This document shows, piece by piece, positions 1-12,300 of a stretch of 64,000 nt of DNA (position 1 is the first letter of the stretch; each line of letters begins with the position of its first letter). Origin of the DNA: Climacium dendroides. Taxonomy: Eukaryota > Streptophyta > Bryopsida > Hypnales > Climaciaceae. Below the pieces are notes generated by a model. That model saw only the letters and a program-made list of their open reading frames with translations, was not told where the DNA came from and searched no databases. The position numbers and the translations under genes are program-made. The stretch lies in contig OX467089.1 of NCBI GenBank assembly GCA_950106755.1, forward strand, positions 1,676,501 through 1,740,500, in the 5' to 3' direction.

Positions 1-110
1 GCAAGTTTTAGGAGAGCTACGACAACTCTTGGCGGCCATCAATCCAAATCAAGTAATGGATTTTTCAAACTTTCCAGAACTTCCTTTTGTCTCGGACACT
101 CCAAGAAGAC
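1..110. other. Left-edge flank outside retrotransposon R1
   Basis: This short piece precedes the TG terminus of the R1 LTR at 111. I see no coding signal. Bases 106-110 (AAGAC) would be one copy of the R1 target duplication. The partner copy is not identifiable because the other end of R1 is disrupted. Confidence 0.4.
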
Positions 111-1550
111 TGTCGTAGCACAGGAAAGCAAAAATCCTTCTCTAAGGCTCAATATTTCTTAAAAAAGGCCTTAAAGTGACTTGAGTATCGTTCCCACGAA
201 GATCAAATTCCTAGGTTCACAATTACCGGAAAATGGTAGAGTGATGGTCACGAAACACAAAACCCCAAGCAAAACAATAGACCGGAACTTCCACTTGGTC
301 TCCTTGTTTCCTTGGACAAACACAACCAGACCCCTCCAGTCCAACAATTACTAATACACGCTAGACCGGATCTTCCCGATCTAACAACACTGACCGGATT
401 TAATCCGGTTTAAATTACACTTGTTTATCACACAGACTATCTAACTGGTTAGTTTCCTACTCCACATTTTTACACTACCCCGTAATTCTCCTAACACTTC
501 TATTCACATACCTCAAGTAGTATCCCGTATTTACGTTTTTCAGACCGTAACCGGGATCCGCGTTTCCATAGATCTAACCTTAACCTTTAGTATTCACATC
601 CGGTCCAAATCTCTACTCGTAACCATATCGAGTTTAACCTCTGAACGAAGAAGGATCTACTAATTGGGATTTAGGAAGGAAGCTTAACTCCTACCCTTCG
701 ATTTTAAAGTGTCAGAAGTTTCACTATGTGATCAAACTTTCAAAAATAAACTTTCAAAAATAAACTTTCAAATCCTACAAATGAGAAACAAACCGTCCTC
801 ACAATTGGAAAGGAAACGCAGTCGTGTCCAGCAGGTCACGCAAGCTAGTCTAATTCCTCCTAACCAATGCTACAACGACAGCCTACTGAGTTAGTCCTAA
901 ATCCGTTCTGAACTAGCGGGGACAATAAGGAGAAACGAGCGTTGTGGAGGCATGCTAATCCTTACTCTTTCTAAGTACCCCTCCTCCGTACTCCTTCCGA
1001 GTCCATTCCCAGTCCACACTAGAGATCTCTTCTGCCTCTGCCCACACACACTAATACAATACTGGACCGGATAAACTCAGCATCCGAATACACCTTGTAT
1101 CCACTTACACTCACTTTCTAGCCTGGACTTCCAAAACACAGACAAGTGTCAAGTACACACAACTATGATTTGTTTCAATCACGCCAAGAGCGAACTCCCA
1201 AGTATTCATAAATATAAGAAAATAAGATAAAGATGTACACCGGGACCAAACAAGTCCCGAATTTAAATACTAAACTACTCCCTCAAAATCCTAACCTAAA
1301 AGTAACCCTCTAGCCAATCAAGGCCAAACACGTTTCATTCCCTTACTATTTTCTAGCCCTGTTGACTTTCACTCAAACTCCCACTACTTCCGCTAAAAGT
1401 GGATCTCAGATCCTATAATTACGGACCCCGTCACTTTCTAATTGCTAGTGGTCGTGTCACTCAAAAAGTAAACTTCCTAATTATGTACAGCTATCCCAAA
1501 AGTTTAGACTTTCACCACCCTATCCTCAGAAATTTACCCTACGTAACTTT

Positions 1551-3644
1551 CTAAGTTCTTAACTTCTTCGCGGCCGGCTTATTTCCGGTTCCGGTCTTCT
1601 GTCCTTCGCGTACCTTACCCTGGGCGGCAAGCTTCTTCTTCTTGGATGCTGCAGCCTTAGTTGCCCGAGTCTCTGCGAGTGCTTGATCCGGGTCAAAATA
1701 TGGCTCCGAGTCTTCCTCAGTCCCAGATTCATTATCCTCGTCTTCTTCTTTTTCTTTTTTTTCCTCATCCTCATCATCCTCTGGAATCGGCCTCGTCTTC
1801 TGTGTTGACATAATTGGAGGCTTCTTCTTCTGCGTGGTTGGTGTGGGCAAAACATTGGCCCTAGCACTCTGAGGAGTGGTTTCCTCAATTGTTCTACCCT
1901 TTCTGGATCTTTGCCCCTGTAATCAGGTCTTCCTTTCCTCCATTGACCCAGTTTCGCTTCCCAAAGCTAAGTTGAGTGGGGTGGAAAGAAATACCTTTTC
2001 TGTCTTTGTAGGAGGAGTTGGAGAAACTGGAGATAACTCACGTAGGTCGATAAACTTGTTGCTCAGCCTTGGTTTGGGCACGTTCTTCTTCTCAGACAGT
2101 TCCGGTCCAAATCTCGTCTTTTCTTCAGCTGCGGCCTTCACCTCCTCCGATGTTTCCTTCACCTCGCTTGTTGTCTCCACTTCTCCGGTCTTCTCTTCCT
2201 CAGTAGCCTTTACTGCTCCCGCTGTATTGAAAGCAACGTCCGTTACTTCCCCCAGTAGGGAAGTCATTTCTCCCTTAGGCTCTGACCGGAGCTTAGTACG
2301 TCCTCCACTTTGTCCTTTGCCTGAATTTCTTCTACGGTGACCAGAAGGGGTGCTGGGGCGAGTTCCAGTTCCGTTTCCAGTTCTTGCTCCCGCTCTCTTC
2401 GTTCTTCTACTTCCTTCATCACCTCGCGTAGTGGCTCTACTATTGCCTCCATCTTGCGGTGGTAGGACACTAGTGCCATCATTAGGTTGTCTGGAATTTG
2501 TTTTCCGGTCTCCATCACCTTCTCGTCAAACAACATTGCTTTGCTGATTACTTTGCCCGGATTGCCGATGAACTCCCGGATTGCCTGAAGATTCTTTGAG
2601 GTTGTTTGGTGAACTTCTTCTACTAGTCCAGTTCTTCTTTCTTCTCTTCCAGCTCCTTCTTTAGCTAGTCCACCTTACGCGTGGCTTCGCTCAGCTCTTT
2701 CTTCACCGCCTCTTTCATCTTCCGGTCTAGTTGGAAAACGAGTTGCTGCGGCTGACTGATCTTCAATAACTAACATAGTTCTTAAATGGTCTCTTGGTTC
2801 TTCCCATTTTGGATCCGGAACTCACTGAGTTCCTTCACAATCCAACCCAGGGGATCCTGGTTCCAGACCGGATCGACACCCTTACTACCCTCTTCTATTT
2901 TGGGGTCTTTGTCCTTCCTCCTCGACTGTGACTTAGATTCCTCGACCGGTATAGTATCCGCCTCTGAATCTTCCTCTTCCTGCCTGGCTTCCTCATCCGG
3001 GTCTTCTATTTCGAATTCTGACATGGCTTTGGCCGTATCGTATGAATCTAATCCTCTATTTGTAAGCCAGCCATGTGCTTGGTATAAATGGTAGAGAAAA
3101 CGGGTTATAGGGGAAGGTTTAGACTTCCCTATACCTCCTACCAACCTTCTACCCCCCAATCTACTTTCCGGTCACCAGACAGTGCACCAAAAATAGTGTT
3201 CGCCAGGGTGACCGTAATCATGTTTGGCCGCTCTAGACTAAGGATGGCTGCTAGATACTTCATTAATCGTTTCTCCCTACCATTTATGCATTCTGCCACA
3301 GGGAAACCATCCTTCTTCGTTGGGGGATTCTGGAACTTACCTACAAAGAAGCAATCCGTCCAGGAAGTTGGTCCCTTGTCCGTCTTCTTGAAATTGTACG
3401 TCTCCTGCCACAGTGTTGGAGTCCAGTCCTTGGGCCTGCTCCTCGACGTCCCCTTCCATTTCCTCAATGGCGTGCCGATTACCTCCCTCACAATCTCCTC
3501 GTCTTTCAAATTCCATGGCCGTGCTAGAAACCCCTCGCACCCCATCTGCCGGAGGTCTTTTTCTAGCTCCACTTTCTCTCTTGGATTAGCTGGTACCACC
3601 GGCTTCACCATATGTAAGGATACAACTACCTCTTCTCTCACCAT
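1551..3644 (-). pseudogene. LTR-resident retrotransposon ORF of unknown function (R1)
   Basis: A long minus-strand coding region runs through 3644-3138, 3159-2782, 2536-2264, 2267-1923 and 1850-1551, with frame changes between pieces. The N-terminal part contains 'LRQMGCEGFLARPW' and 'ANTIFGALSGDRKVDWG', both recognisable in the R3 copy (60090-61784); R2 (9039-9774) shares the first. The middle is acidic and the C-terminus is Lys/Glu-rich low complexity. The C-terminal part recurs in the other R1 LTR (35928-36210), so this gene lies inside the LTR rather than between pol and the LTR. I do not recognise the family. The frame breaks mean this copy is not functional as it stands. Confidence 0.6.
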
Positions 3645-3862
3645 CGTAGACTATTTCCTTTAAACCTCTCAGTGACCGGAATCATTCTTTGGAGTCTCAC
3701 AATCTTTTTATTCCGCTCAAGGATCCTCCTCAAGAGTCGCCTCACCAATACACTTCTAATTCTACACTCATGCGTGAACTTCTAAGCAAACTCTCCTCTT
3801 GAGACCCGTCTGTCTTTAATCCGGTCCGTAAACTGAGCCCGTAACTCTTCTCTTTGGCTGAC

Positions 3863-3868
3863 ATATAA
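3863..3868 (-). promoter_or_regulatory. TATA-like box of the R1 3' LTR
   Basis: TTATAT on the minus strand lies about 220 bp before the LTR-resident ORF start at 3644. The R2 and R3 LTRs have TATA motifs 200-300 bp before their homologous ORFs (8851 and 59793), which supports a conserved position. Assignment is by motif and spacing only. Confidence 0.35.
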
Positions 3869-4567
3869 GTACACCGCGAATGTTCCTCACTAATCTCTTC
3901 TTAAGGTAGTTTCCCAGCAAAAGGAGGTCTCAGCCACCTGCCCCTCCTATTTCTAGGGCTTCATTCACCGGGGACCGTTTTCTTCAAAATAGACCTACTC
4001 TCGAGTGTGGTCTAGAACTAGATAGGCACCCGTTACACCCGGATTGCCTGCCATCCATTACCGGTCTCCGGTCCTTTATTTTCTTCCGGTTTCCGGTTTC
4101 TAATAAAATCACTCTGACCTACTCCTGACCTATCTATGCCGATTCCGGGTTTTCGGTTTTCGGTTTCTAGTTACTTTTGTTAACACTATTATCTATTCTA
4201 AAGTAACCCTATTCCGGTATCCGGTTCCTAACTACTTACGATCTACTTTTCTAACGAAAAACGAAAAAAAATAGGGAGTAAGGAGCTCTATTCCCCTTAT
4301 TTTTCTTCTAAACCTAAAGACTGGATTCCCGTGCTCCCACATTACCCCATTTTCACTTGTGAGCGTCCTCGTGAACACACTGAAATCTAGTTTTAGACCT
4401 CGGTGAAGTCTGGAATTTCCTTAGCCTGAATCTAGGTCAGAAAATGATTCTAGATTATACTTCTTCACCCTAGATCCATTGACTCTGGTATCCATTTCAA
4501 CTCCTCCCAGATCTTCCAGTTGGAGTGATCTATTGGGGTGAATTTTGTTTACCTTATATGGATCCAT

Positions 4568-5497
4568 CTATCTGGTATGCAACTTACCCGGAAAGTCTTC
4601 ATGCCGATTATCGTATAATAAAACAAATCCTCCTTCTTCGACTCCATGACTTTTGGGTAATCTTGCATCGAAATCACTCTTGCGTTTGGACTGAACTACT
4701 ATAGTTCTTTCCAATGCTTCCATCCGGGCCTCTTCCAAATCCTCGATTGCCAGCAACTGGATTTGTAGATTCCGGTCTTGAACTCCTCTTCTGGTTGCCA
4801 TGACCCGATGTGTCTCTACTTCCATCTCAATCTTGTGCAACGCCGACTATCCAAACACCAAGAAGAAAGGACTTCTTCCGGTGGTTGTTTTCTCCGAAGT
4901 ATTATAAGCATACATAGCGGAAGGTAGTTTCCGATCCCAGTTCGTTTTGTGGGCGGAAACCATCTTCAGCAAACTTCTCTCAATGATCCCGTTAGCTCGC
5001 TCCGTTAATCCATTGGCCTTTGGATTGTAAGAAGTCGTCTTCCTATGCTTGATCATGTAAGTTGTTGTAATGGCCCAGATCATGTCATTCAAGAAATGTG
5101 TTCCCTGATCGCTGACCAGCTCCAATGGATGTCCAAACCGCATCATAATTTCTTCAAATAAGAAAGTTGTTGCTGTTGTAGCATCATTCCTCCTTGTGGC
5201 CTTTGCCTCTTCCCACTTGGTAACATAATTTGTCGTTAAGATTATATATTTCTTCTTTCTGGCAGTGACCGGATTAATCGGTCCAATAAAGTCGATTCCC
5301 CACTTTTCGAATGGGGTGAGAGGGATGATCAGGGTCAATGGCCAGTGATTCTTGAATGAGGGTGCGCCCGTCCTCTGACACTGATCACATGTACCGACAA
5401 ATGGTTTTACATCCCTTTTCATCAAGGCCACCAATATCCGGCCATCCGAATTCGGTTTACGGTCGTAACGCCTGCAAAGTGCCCCCCGAGGGACCAA
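4568..5497 (-). pseudogene. Retrotransposon R1 integrase and C-terminal tail
   Basis: The frame from 5497 encodes a Ty3-type integrase. It has a zinc-finger remnant 'CDQCQRTG', then the catalytic core 'GIDFIGP' (first Asp), 'VSDQGTHF' (second Asp) and 'NGLTERANG' (Glu). All three DDE residues are present. The frame is cut by TAG at 4847-4849, where related elements would read on into 'ALHKIEMEVETHRV'. A basic, Leu-rich tail then runs to 4568. Downstream on the same strand is the 3' LTR, so gene order protease-RT-RNase H-integrase is as expected for Ty3 elements. The stop makes this a decayed copy. Confidence 0.88.
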
Positions 5498-5546
5498 AAT
5501 GTAGAGCCGTCATTACCTGCTTCCTTTCCTTCTTCTCCAAACACCT

Positions 5547-6202
5547 TCATAACTGGTCATCTGCCCCCATCTTGAATAGAACGCCTTGTATTAAAGTATA
5601 AGGAGCTACCTTCTGTTGAAACACAATCTTCTCTTCAAGTGAGTATCCTTCTGGAAATTTTTGGTTCAAGAGATACTGTAGTATTTCTTTGAACTCTGAA
5701 GCTTCCACTTCACCGATATGGAACACCGCCACCTCCTTCACCCCTCCAGAATCCGGTTCCGGTCTCCGCACTCTCTCTTCAGAACCTCGTCCGGGAAATT
5801 GTCAGAAATGTCATTGGCCGCTTCTATACCTCGCTGCCTGGAAAGGTAATCAGCATTCTCATTTGCCTTTCCAGGTTTAACTACCACCTCGTAGTTAAAC
5901 TTTTGTAGTAGCAATATCCACCTTGCTATCCGACCGGAAAGATCCGGTTTATTTACTAGATACTTCAAGGAATTGTGATCCGTATAGAAAACAACCTTGT
6001 AGCCTAGCAAATAATGCCGAAACTTTCTACAAGCATATACCATGGCTAGAGCCTCCCTCTCGGTCGTGGTGTAATTCTTCTCAGCCGGGCTCATCTGTCT
6101 ACTCGCATAGTAGACCGGGTGCTCACACTTCTCCTTAGACTACCAAAGGATTCCCTCTAGGCACTATCTTGACGCATCCAAGGTGACATGGAACTCCCGA
6201 GT
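5547..6202 (-). pseudogene. Retrotransposon R1 RNase H region
   Basis: The RT frame continues here past TGA (6203) and through TAG at 6164 and 6140. Visible motifs are 'HPVYYASRQMSPAEKNY', 'ERE' and 'FYTDHNSLKYL', which contains the RNase H Asp. A frameshift near 5750-5770 moves the continuation to another frame that ends at TGA 5547. This segment links RT to integrase within one pol polyprotein. It is clearly homologous to Ty3 RNase H but interrupted. Confidence 0.85.
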
Positions 6203-7051
6203 TCAATCTGGTGGAGAAAGGATTGGTGCCTTCACCAACCGGCTCTTCAAATCTTCAAAGGCTTGCTGTCTTTCTTTCGTCCAGATGAACTCGACTTCCT
6301 TCTTTAGGAGTTCAATTAATGGAATTGCTAGCTTTACATATCCATCAATGAATCTCCTATAATATCCAACACACCCTAGGAATCCCCGAATCTCCCTTAC
6401 ACAGGTAGGTGGAACAAGGGCTAAGATTACCTTGACCTTTTCAATGTCAACCTCTAGTCCCCTTTCACTAACTACATGACCCAATAAGATTCCGGATACC
6501 ACTCCTAGGAAACACTTACCCGAATGTAGCTTTAATCCGGTCTTACGACAGCGGATAAAAGTCTTCTCTAGGAACTCCAAATGCTGCTCCTTTGTATTGA
6601 ACACTACAAAGTCGTCAATGAACACTTCCAAAAAGTGTCTCAGGAAATCTCGAAAGATATCCATCATGAGCCTTTGAAATGTTCCGGGTGCATTGCATAG
6701 ACCGAATGGCATCCGGTTGAAGGCAAACGTCCCCCATTCTGTCGTGAACGTGGTCTTCAACTGGTCCGCCAATCGAATGAACACTTGATTGTATTCTGAG
6801 AATCCGTCCAGGAAGCTGTAACACTCCTGATCGGAAACATGATCCAGGATAATATCAGTGAACGGCAGAGGGAAATAATCCTTCTTTGTCGCAGCATTCA
6901 GTTTCCTGAAGTCTTGACAAACTCGAATCTTCACTTTTCCATTTGCTCCTACCTTTTTGGGTACAACAACAATGGGTGACACCCATTCTGAGTTGTTGAC
7001 CGGGTAGATAAATCCTACCTTCAGTAGACTATCAATCTCCCCCTTTACCAT
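6203..7051 (-). pseudogene. Retrotransposon R1 reverse transcriptase
   Basis: This is a Ty3-type RT of about 282 residues. In order it shows 'WVSPIVVVPKK', 'RVCQDFRKLNAATKKDYFPLP', 'FAFNRMPFGLCNAPGTFQ' and the active-site box 'FIDDF' in place of the usual Y/F-V-D-D. The palm and thumb follow, with 'LLGHVVSERGLEVD' and 'GFLGCVGYYRRFI'. The protein is in frame with the upstream protease across a TAG (7079) and with RNase H across a TGA (6203). The domain is intact in length. The stops on each side suggest ageing by point mutation rather than truncation. Confidence 0.92.
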
Positions 7052-7078
7052 GAGTGAGTACTTGGGGTTTAACCTATA

Positions 7079-8122
7079 CTAACGTTGCCTGACCGGAACA
7101 GCTCCCTCAATGAGGTCTATCTGGTGCTCCCCCAGATCTAAGGGAATACCACTCAAATCTGAAGACGTCCAAGCAAAGACATCTAAGTACTTCCTCAGCA
7201 ATTCTACGTACTTCTTTTGCTCTACTGAATTTAGAGATTTTCCCAGGAAGAAGGCTTTTCCTTCATGAACTTCTACCTTCTCATAATCGGAGGGGTTAAC
7301 AATGTTTTTGACCGGATCCAGTCCTTGCTCCTCTAATGCAGCCCGGATCTCACTCCAAGGAAGGTCAGTTCTCCCGTCTTTCAAATTAACGGTGGATAGT
7401 TTACCTTCTTCGATTTGCTGCTTGATCCAACTTGACGTCAGTGGGACACTTGCTTCTTCCAAAGATCTGTCCTCAACTTGATTCTCTTTCCGCTCTGACA
7501 GAATCTGCTCCTCGACTTCTCCAAATTCCAAGATCGGAACCGGAAAGTCGAAATCAACTTCCGTAATTCCGTCAAATTCTTGGACGAAGTAGGATGAAAT
7601 GTTGGAAGAATCCTCAACCTCCGACCAATCAGTTGTGTAACCCTCTAATTCACTTGTTTCTCCAAGATGCTCTTCAAAACTCCAAGGGATCCGGATACTG
7701 GGTTTCCTGATTATGAATTTCTTGCGTCTCCAATCCACGATTACCCTTGCGGCATACAGCCATGGTCTTCCAAGTAAAATTGGAAATGGTCTTCCTTTGT
7801 CCACCCATATGATGACAAAGTTCAACAAGTAAGTCAATTCTCCAATCCGGGTCGGGACCTGAGAAAGTCGTCCGACCGGAATCACTCTGGATTGATCCGC
7901 CATTCTCAAGACTTGGTTGGTTTGTTCAAACGTGGTGAATCCCAAGTCAAATGCCGTATCCTCCAACATCAAATTTACTCCTGATCCTCCATCTACAAGT
8001 ACCTTAGGGACGGTAGAACCCTCCACTTCTACCATGACCTCTGGTGGACCGTAATCTTCTACATTGGCGAAGTTGACAGCAACTACTGGAAGTTTAAATT
8101 TTCTCTTCCTTCTCTTCAGCAA
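7079..8122 (-). pseudogene. Retrotransposon R1 aspartic protease and linker
   Basis: The segment carries a retropepsin-like domain. 'VLVDGGSGVNLM' occupies the active-site loop (DGG rather than the common DTG/DSG) and 'ILLGRPWLY' the C-terminal hydrophobic motif. A roughly 150-residue acidic linker follows, ending in 'PVRQR' at the TAG (7079-7081) that separates it from RT. The frame is continuous with 8134-8574 upstream, across a TAG at 8222. It belongs to the R1 pol polyprotein. Confidence 0.8.
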
Positions 8123-8133
8123 TGCATCTCTGA

Positions 8134-8574
8134 TTAGCTTTTGGTAGTTGGCGTTGTCATCAAGCAGTTGGCCATTGGTAACATTAGCTTTCTGTTCCCT
8201 AATGTCTTGTAAGATATTGTACTAACTACACACCCTTTCTGGTTGAATGAAAACTGGGGTGTCATCAAATCTAACTCGTTTCGGTGAACTAGGTGGACCG
8301 GAAACCGGAACTTCCCTTTCCTGTGGGATAGGATTGGGTTGCTCCAGGTCCTGTCTAATCTGCTTGTTGATGTCCTCATGAACCTCTATAGGCTCTACCC
8401 CATTTTCTGCGTTTGCTGAGGGTGGTCCTAAGTTGGATTCATCTGAGTGATGAGAATCACTTGAATCCGGTTCCCAACTCCTAATTATTCTATTTCTCCT
8501 ACCAGGTCTTTTCCTATGCTTTTCTATTCTATTTCTCTCGGTGCAGCTACGTGTACCTACTGTGGGAATGTGAT
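8134..8574 (-). pseudogene. R1 gag-pol linker
   Basis: This part of the R1 polyprotein precedes the protease in the same frame. It is Pro/Arg/Glu-rich and of low complexity, with 'SPKRVRFDDTPVFIQPERV' as the most distinctive stretch. A TAG at 8222 interrupts it. At 8575 the R1 sequence is interrupted by the R2 insertion and resumes at 11624. Confidence 0.6.
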
Positions 8575-8579
8575 CCCAC

Positions 8580-11500
8580 ATGCTAGACCCATAATACTAG
8601 CATATGATGGAAAAATTCAAAAAATTGTCTCCTTCAAAAGGAAAGTTTTTGAGTTCTCCTAGGAAGTTAGGTTAATTTAGGAAAACCGGATTTCCGGATC
8701 CAGTAAAATTTCATTAGGGCTAAAGACCTAATTCCGGAACCTTAGAAAGTGCCGAAAATTGGATGACGGCGCCGGCCCTAAAAACCAAAAACCAGATCCG
8801 TACTAGAGATAGGGTTTTGCCGCCAAAATTTGTCCCATACATCGGGCCGATATAAGAGGGGGACTGTAGCCGGCAGTGGGCGCGAGTATCTCTTTGTTTG
8901 TTCTCCCACCGGTGTTTTTCGTCTTCCTAGTTTTGTAAGACTTCCGGTAGATTGAGGAACTGTGTGAGTTGCGATCGTGCAGGGGTTACCAGAGTGAAAG
9001 TTTGTGAGCATGAGAGTTAGGGAGAGATTGTATGAGGGTTGTTTGTGAGCACGATGTCTTCTAGGGCAAGCCGGCGGAAGTTGAAGGATCTGCTCGAGGA
9101 CTCGGAGGACGAGATGCCGCCACCGGTGCCCCGACCGAGGACCATTCCAGTGATGAAGGTGGTTCCGGAGGTTCCGACGGAGGAGGACCGACTAATGCGC
9201 CTGCGGGAGAACCTCAACAATATGGGGTGTGATGGGCTCTTGGAGGTGCCGTGGGGTATGCGAGAAGAGAGCCTGGTGTCTGACATACTTCGTCCGGAAA
9301 GTGGCATCTTGGATACCACCATCCGGGCGAAGCCAGACCTATGGGACGGTGAACACATGGAGGGCCGTCTACAAGTTCCGGGAAGCGCCGGACAAAGTTA
9401 TGGAGAAGAACCAGGAGGTGATGGAGGGCGAATTCCGGGCGCCCGCCAACCCGAAGGAAGGTCACCAGATTTCCGACTTGGTGAATCCGGAGTATCGGGA
9501 TGTGATAGTATTTTTTAATCCTATCCTCCATCCTACCAAGCCGCGGCGAGTAGTAGTGAAGGTGGCCTTCGCCATCTTGGGGAGCCTCCAGGGTAAAATG
9601 ATGATGGATTGGGCAACCGTCATCCATGAGTTGATCGCGGACTTGGTGCGTTCTCTCTGGTCCGGGAAGAAGGGTCAGAGTCCCCTTCCGGCGTATCTGT
9701 CCCATCTATACGCTCATCACTCTCTGCTCAAGGCAAACAAGGAGAGTGCCTATCAGGACCTAGTTCAGCTCTAGCAGTATGGGGGAGAAGAACCCTCGCC
9801 TCGGGACGGACCGGACAATAAGGAGACGGAGGACGATTGTGTCAAAATATAGTTTGGCTCCGGAGCTCTTTGGACGTACCGACGAATTGTATCAACAAAG
9901 CCCGGCTGTTTGAAGCCAACCTCAATGCAACCGCCAGCTCAAGCCGGGTTCACATCGTCAAATCATCAAATGCTTGTTAGAGCAAGCAAAACAAATGTGT
10001 GCATCCCGGGCCGAGATGAGGGAGATGATGGAGTATTTGACTCCCACTGAGTCGGATCTGGTACCTCAGTCTCCCCCCTCCGTGCAAACTTTGGTGGTTC
10101 CGGAAGGCAGCAACCCGGAACCTATGGTTACTGAAGTATCACTAGTAGTACCGGTGAATCCGAAACTTTCACCACCAGCCGGAAGACCAGAAGGAGTGGA
10201 CTAGGGAGCTGTGGTACCTCAAGGAAGCGAAGACCTACTTCCAGTGACTCCGACCATCGACCTGACGAGTACTTCTCCGGAAGCTCATGCCAGTTGGACG
10301 GTACAATCTTCTCCTCGTCATAAGAAGATCCAGAAGGATTTCCGGGGGAGTCCGGAAGTTCCGGTAGTCGGGACCCGGAGTGTAGACAGGGACCCCAATA
10401 TCGTGGAGGTCCAAAGATGGAGACAAAGGGATCCAAATCTGTTTTCTCCGGAGAGTAGTCGGAAGGAGGTAAAGTTGGAACTTCTGAAGGACTATGTTCT
10501 TCCCAAGGATCTGGATTCCAAGGAATAGTGTACAGTAGTGTAGTATAGTGGCAATATCGGAATCCGGCCATCAAAGCCGGAAAAATAGGATCTGGGATTT
10601 ATCAGAAATCTAGCGGACCAGTAAGAATGTTTTGTAGGATTTTTAGGATGATGTTAGTCTTAGTACAAGTAGGAGTTTTGATGGCCTTTCTGGTCATTCA
10701 CAGCCATCTCATAGTTTCAGCATTGTACCTTTTCTCAGCTTAATTTTAAGTGTTTGGAGTATCCATTTTCTTATCTTTTTTGGTATATGGTATATGTTTG
10801 TGGGAGGTTTGGGTCCATTCTTGCGTTTCCGGAAACTGAGAATTTACCTTATGTAGCAAGAGTCGATTTCGTGAGAGTATCCGGATGTACTAACTTGGTG
10901 GAGAGATCAACCGGATGGTTCTGGCAGTAGTGTTAGTGTAGTACTACTTGGATGCCGGTGTAGCCTGCATGTAGGATACAGCCTCAGGTGAAAGGGGTAT
11001 CTGAAAGGTTGCTAGCAACTTTCGTGTACGGAAGTATTGCAAGACGTGCCCGAATTCCGGATTGACGGAATTCCCCGTAGAACAGAGTCAAAGCCCCGGC
11101 GCAAGCCCAAGAGAGTACAGGAAAACCCACTCGGTCGATAGGAGTCTCAGTGCTCAATTAAGGTTAGAATGTCGTTGTAGTCCTTGACCGTCCCTACGTG
11201 ACCTAATCTGGAAGGCCTTCCAGATTCGTGAGGCGATGGAACAGGAGGACACTTCCGGTCCCTGAAGAGTTAGGTTAGCACTAATAAGAGAGAGAGAGAG
11301 AGAAAGAGAGCGTGTTTTCGGACACGGTAAGCATCCGGACAGTGGATTTGGCCACTCGTCACCCAAACCCAGGGATCTCGAAAGGGACACTGAACAATTT
11401 CCGGATTCTTCTGGAACCCCTCCGGCACTAGTGGCCGGACCGGACCTATAGTCCGGAGTAGTCTGACGGAGAGAATGTAAGTGTTTAGATTGGGTTATCC

Positions 11501-11618
11501 TATAGATCTGTAATCCGCAAGTCCTTGTGGGAACGATTCCGGAGCGGTTTACTCTAAGTGGGCCTTTAGTGTGAATTAAAGGCTAACTGGAGGAATACTG
11601 GTCCGACTAATCGCTACA
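8580..11618 (+). mobile_element. R2: solo LTR inserted in R1
   Basis: The 5-bp repeat CCCAC occurs at 8575-8579 and again at 11619-11623, and the R1 coding sequence is interrupted between the two copies. The insert begins (A)TGCTAGACCC and ends CGCTACA, resembling the R1 LTR end (TGCTACGACA on its coding strand). It has a TATA-like motif at 8851-8856 and its own ORF from 9051 but no pol. This suggests a 3.0-kb solo LTR from a related family. One extra base at the left end leaves the exact edge uncertain. CCGG and CCGGA are dense. Confidence 0.65.
9051..10528 (+). pseudogene. LTR-resident ORF of R2
   Basis: The first frame (ATG at 9051) encodes 'MSSRASRRKLKDLLEDSEDE', a Pro-rich stretch and 'LNNMGCDGLLEVPWGMREES', the same conserved box as in R1 and R3. 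Near 9345-9360 the homology moves to the next frame ('NTWRAVYKFREAP'), which runs to TAG at 9772. Pieces continue at 9974-10204 and 10211-10528, rich in Pro, Ser and Glu. A shared frameshift and stops mark it as decayed. Its function is unknown. It is a relative of the R1 and R3 LTR proteins. Confidence 0.55.
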
Positions 11619-11623
11619 CCCAC

Positions 11624-12300
11624 TCTATGGACTAATGACTCTACTGTTACTGGTAACTCCACCCTACTATATCATTTACCCAGATTCTCAATTCCGGTCT
11701 AAGATCCATAGTTTAGTGCTGTTTGCTCCCGTGGTGGAACCTCTACTTGTTTGTAGACTATACAATTCTGGGCAGGTTTTGGACATTGAGAAGAATTGTG
11801 ACCGTATTCTTGACAATTCTAGCAAGGAATAACTAAGGGTGCACCATGACCGGGTTTGTACGGACAGACATTGGCATAGTGATCCCCTCCTCCACAAATA
11901 AAACAAAACCCATAAGGTCTGGGTGGGGTGATAGCAACTTAGTTACCTACCATTGGAGTTGTCCTTGGTACAAAGTTGTTTCTCATAATTTGTTGTGGTG
12001 GTCGTCCCCTTACATAGGTCGGCTGAATCTGGAAGACCGGATTCATCTCCATATCATCTTCCTCTTCTGGATTGGCGTAGTAGATCTCGTCCTCTTGATT
12101 CACGTAATTGACTCGCCTGACGAAAGGTCAGTTACACTCACTCGGGTAGTGTCCCATTTCTTCACACCTCGGACACCAAATGTTTGTCCGTTTTGTTGGT
12201 ACAGTGCGTTTGAGATTCTGGTTCTCCGTCAAGTTCACCTTGATTGCCTCCAAAGTTGCTACAACCTTCTTCATGAACTCCTTTGACTCGTTGTGAGCAC
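11624..12300 (-). pseudogene. R1 gag C-terminal part with CCHC zinc knuckle
   Basis: The minus strand encodes 'FCFICGGGDHYANVCPYK' (about 11850-11905), a CCHC knuckle. Further upstream is 'IWCPRCEEMGHYPSEC' (about 12155-12200), a second C-x2-C-x4-H-x4-C knuckle. Several stops break the frame. The region lies between the two insertions R2 and X and joins the capsid part of gag (33087-34025) to the gag-pol linker (8574). It is nucleocapsid-type by motif. Confidence 0.75.

Larger units (their letters stand above)
111..4341 (-). repeat. 3' LTR of Ty3-type retrotransposon R1 (inner edge approximate)
   Basis: The sequence starts with TGTCGTAGCA. Positions 111 to about 1856 match 34289-36210 almost base for base, apart from a 205-bp insertion in the latter. 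This places one LTR at each end of a minus-strand element. The second copy abuts a primer-binding site, so it is the 5' LTR and this copy is the 3' LTR. The inner edge cannot be fixed by comparison because the other LTR is truncated. About 4341 is a guess from a CCCACA end next to a pyrimidine run (a purine tract on the minus strand). A TATA-like motif lies at 3863-3868 on the minus strand. CCGG is frequent throughout. Confidence 0.75.

Noticed and set aside
1559..1888. Arg-rich ORF overlapping the Lys/Glu-rich ORF
   Set aside because: It is the shifted frame of a low-complexity region. The Lys/Glu frame is the one that continues the retrotransposon ORF.
9017..9358. Minus-strand ORF overlapping the R2 ORF
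   Set aside because: Shadow frame of the plus-strand ORF, whose conserved box matches R1 and R3.
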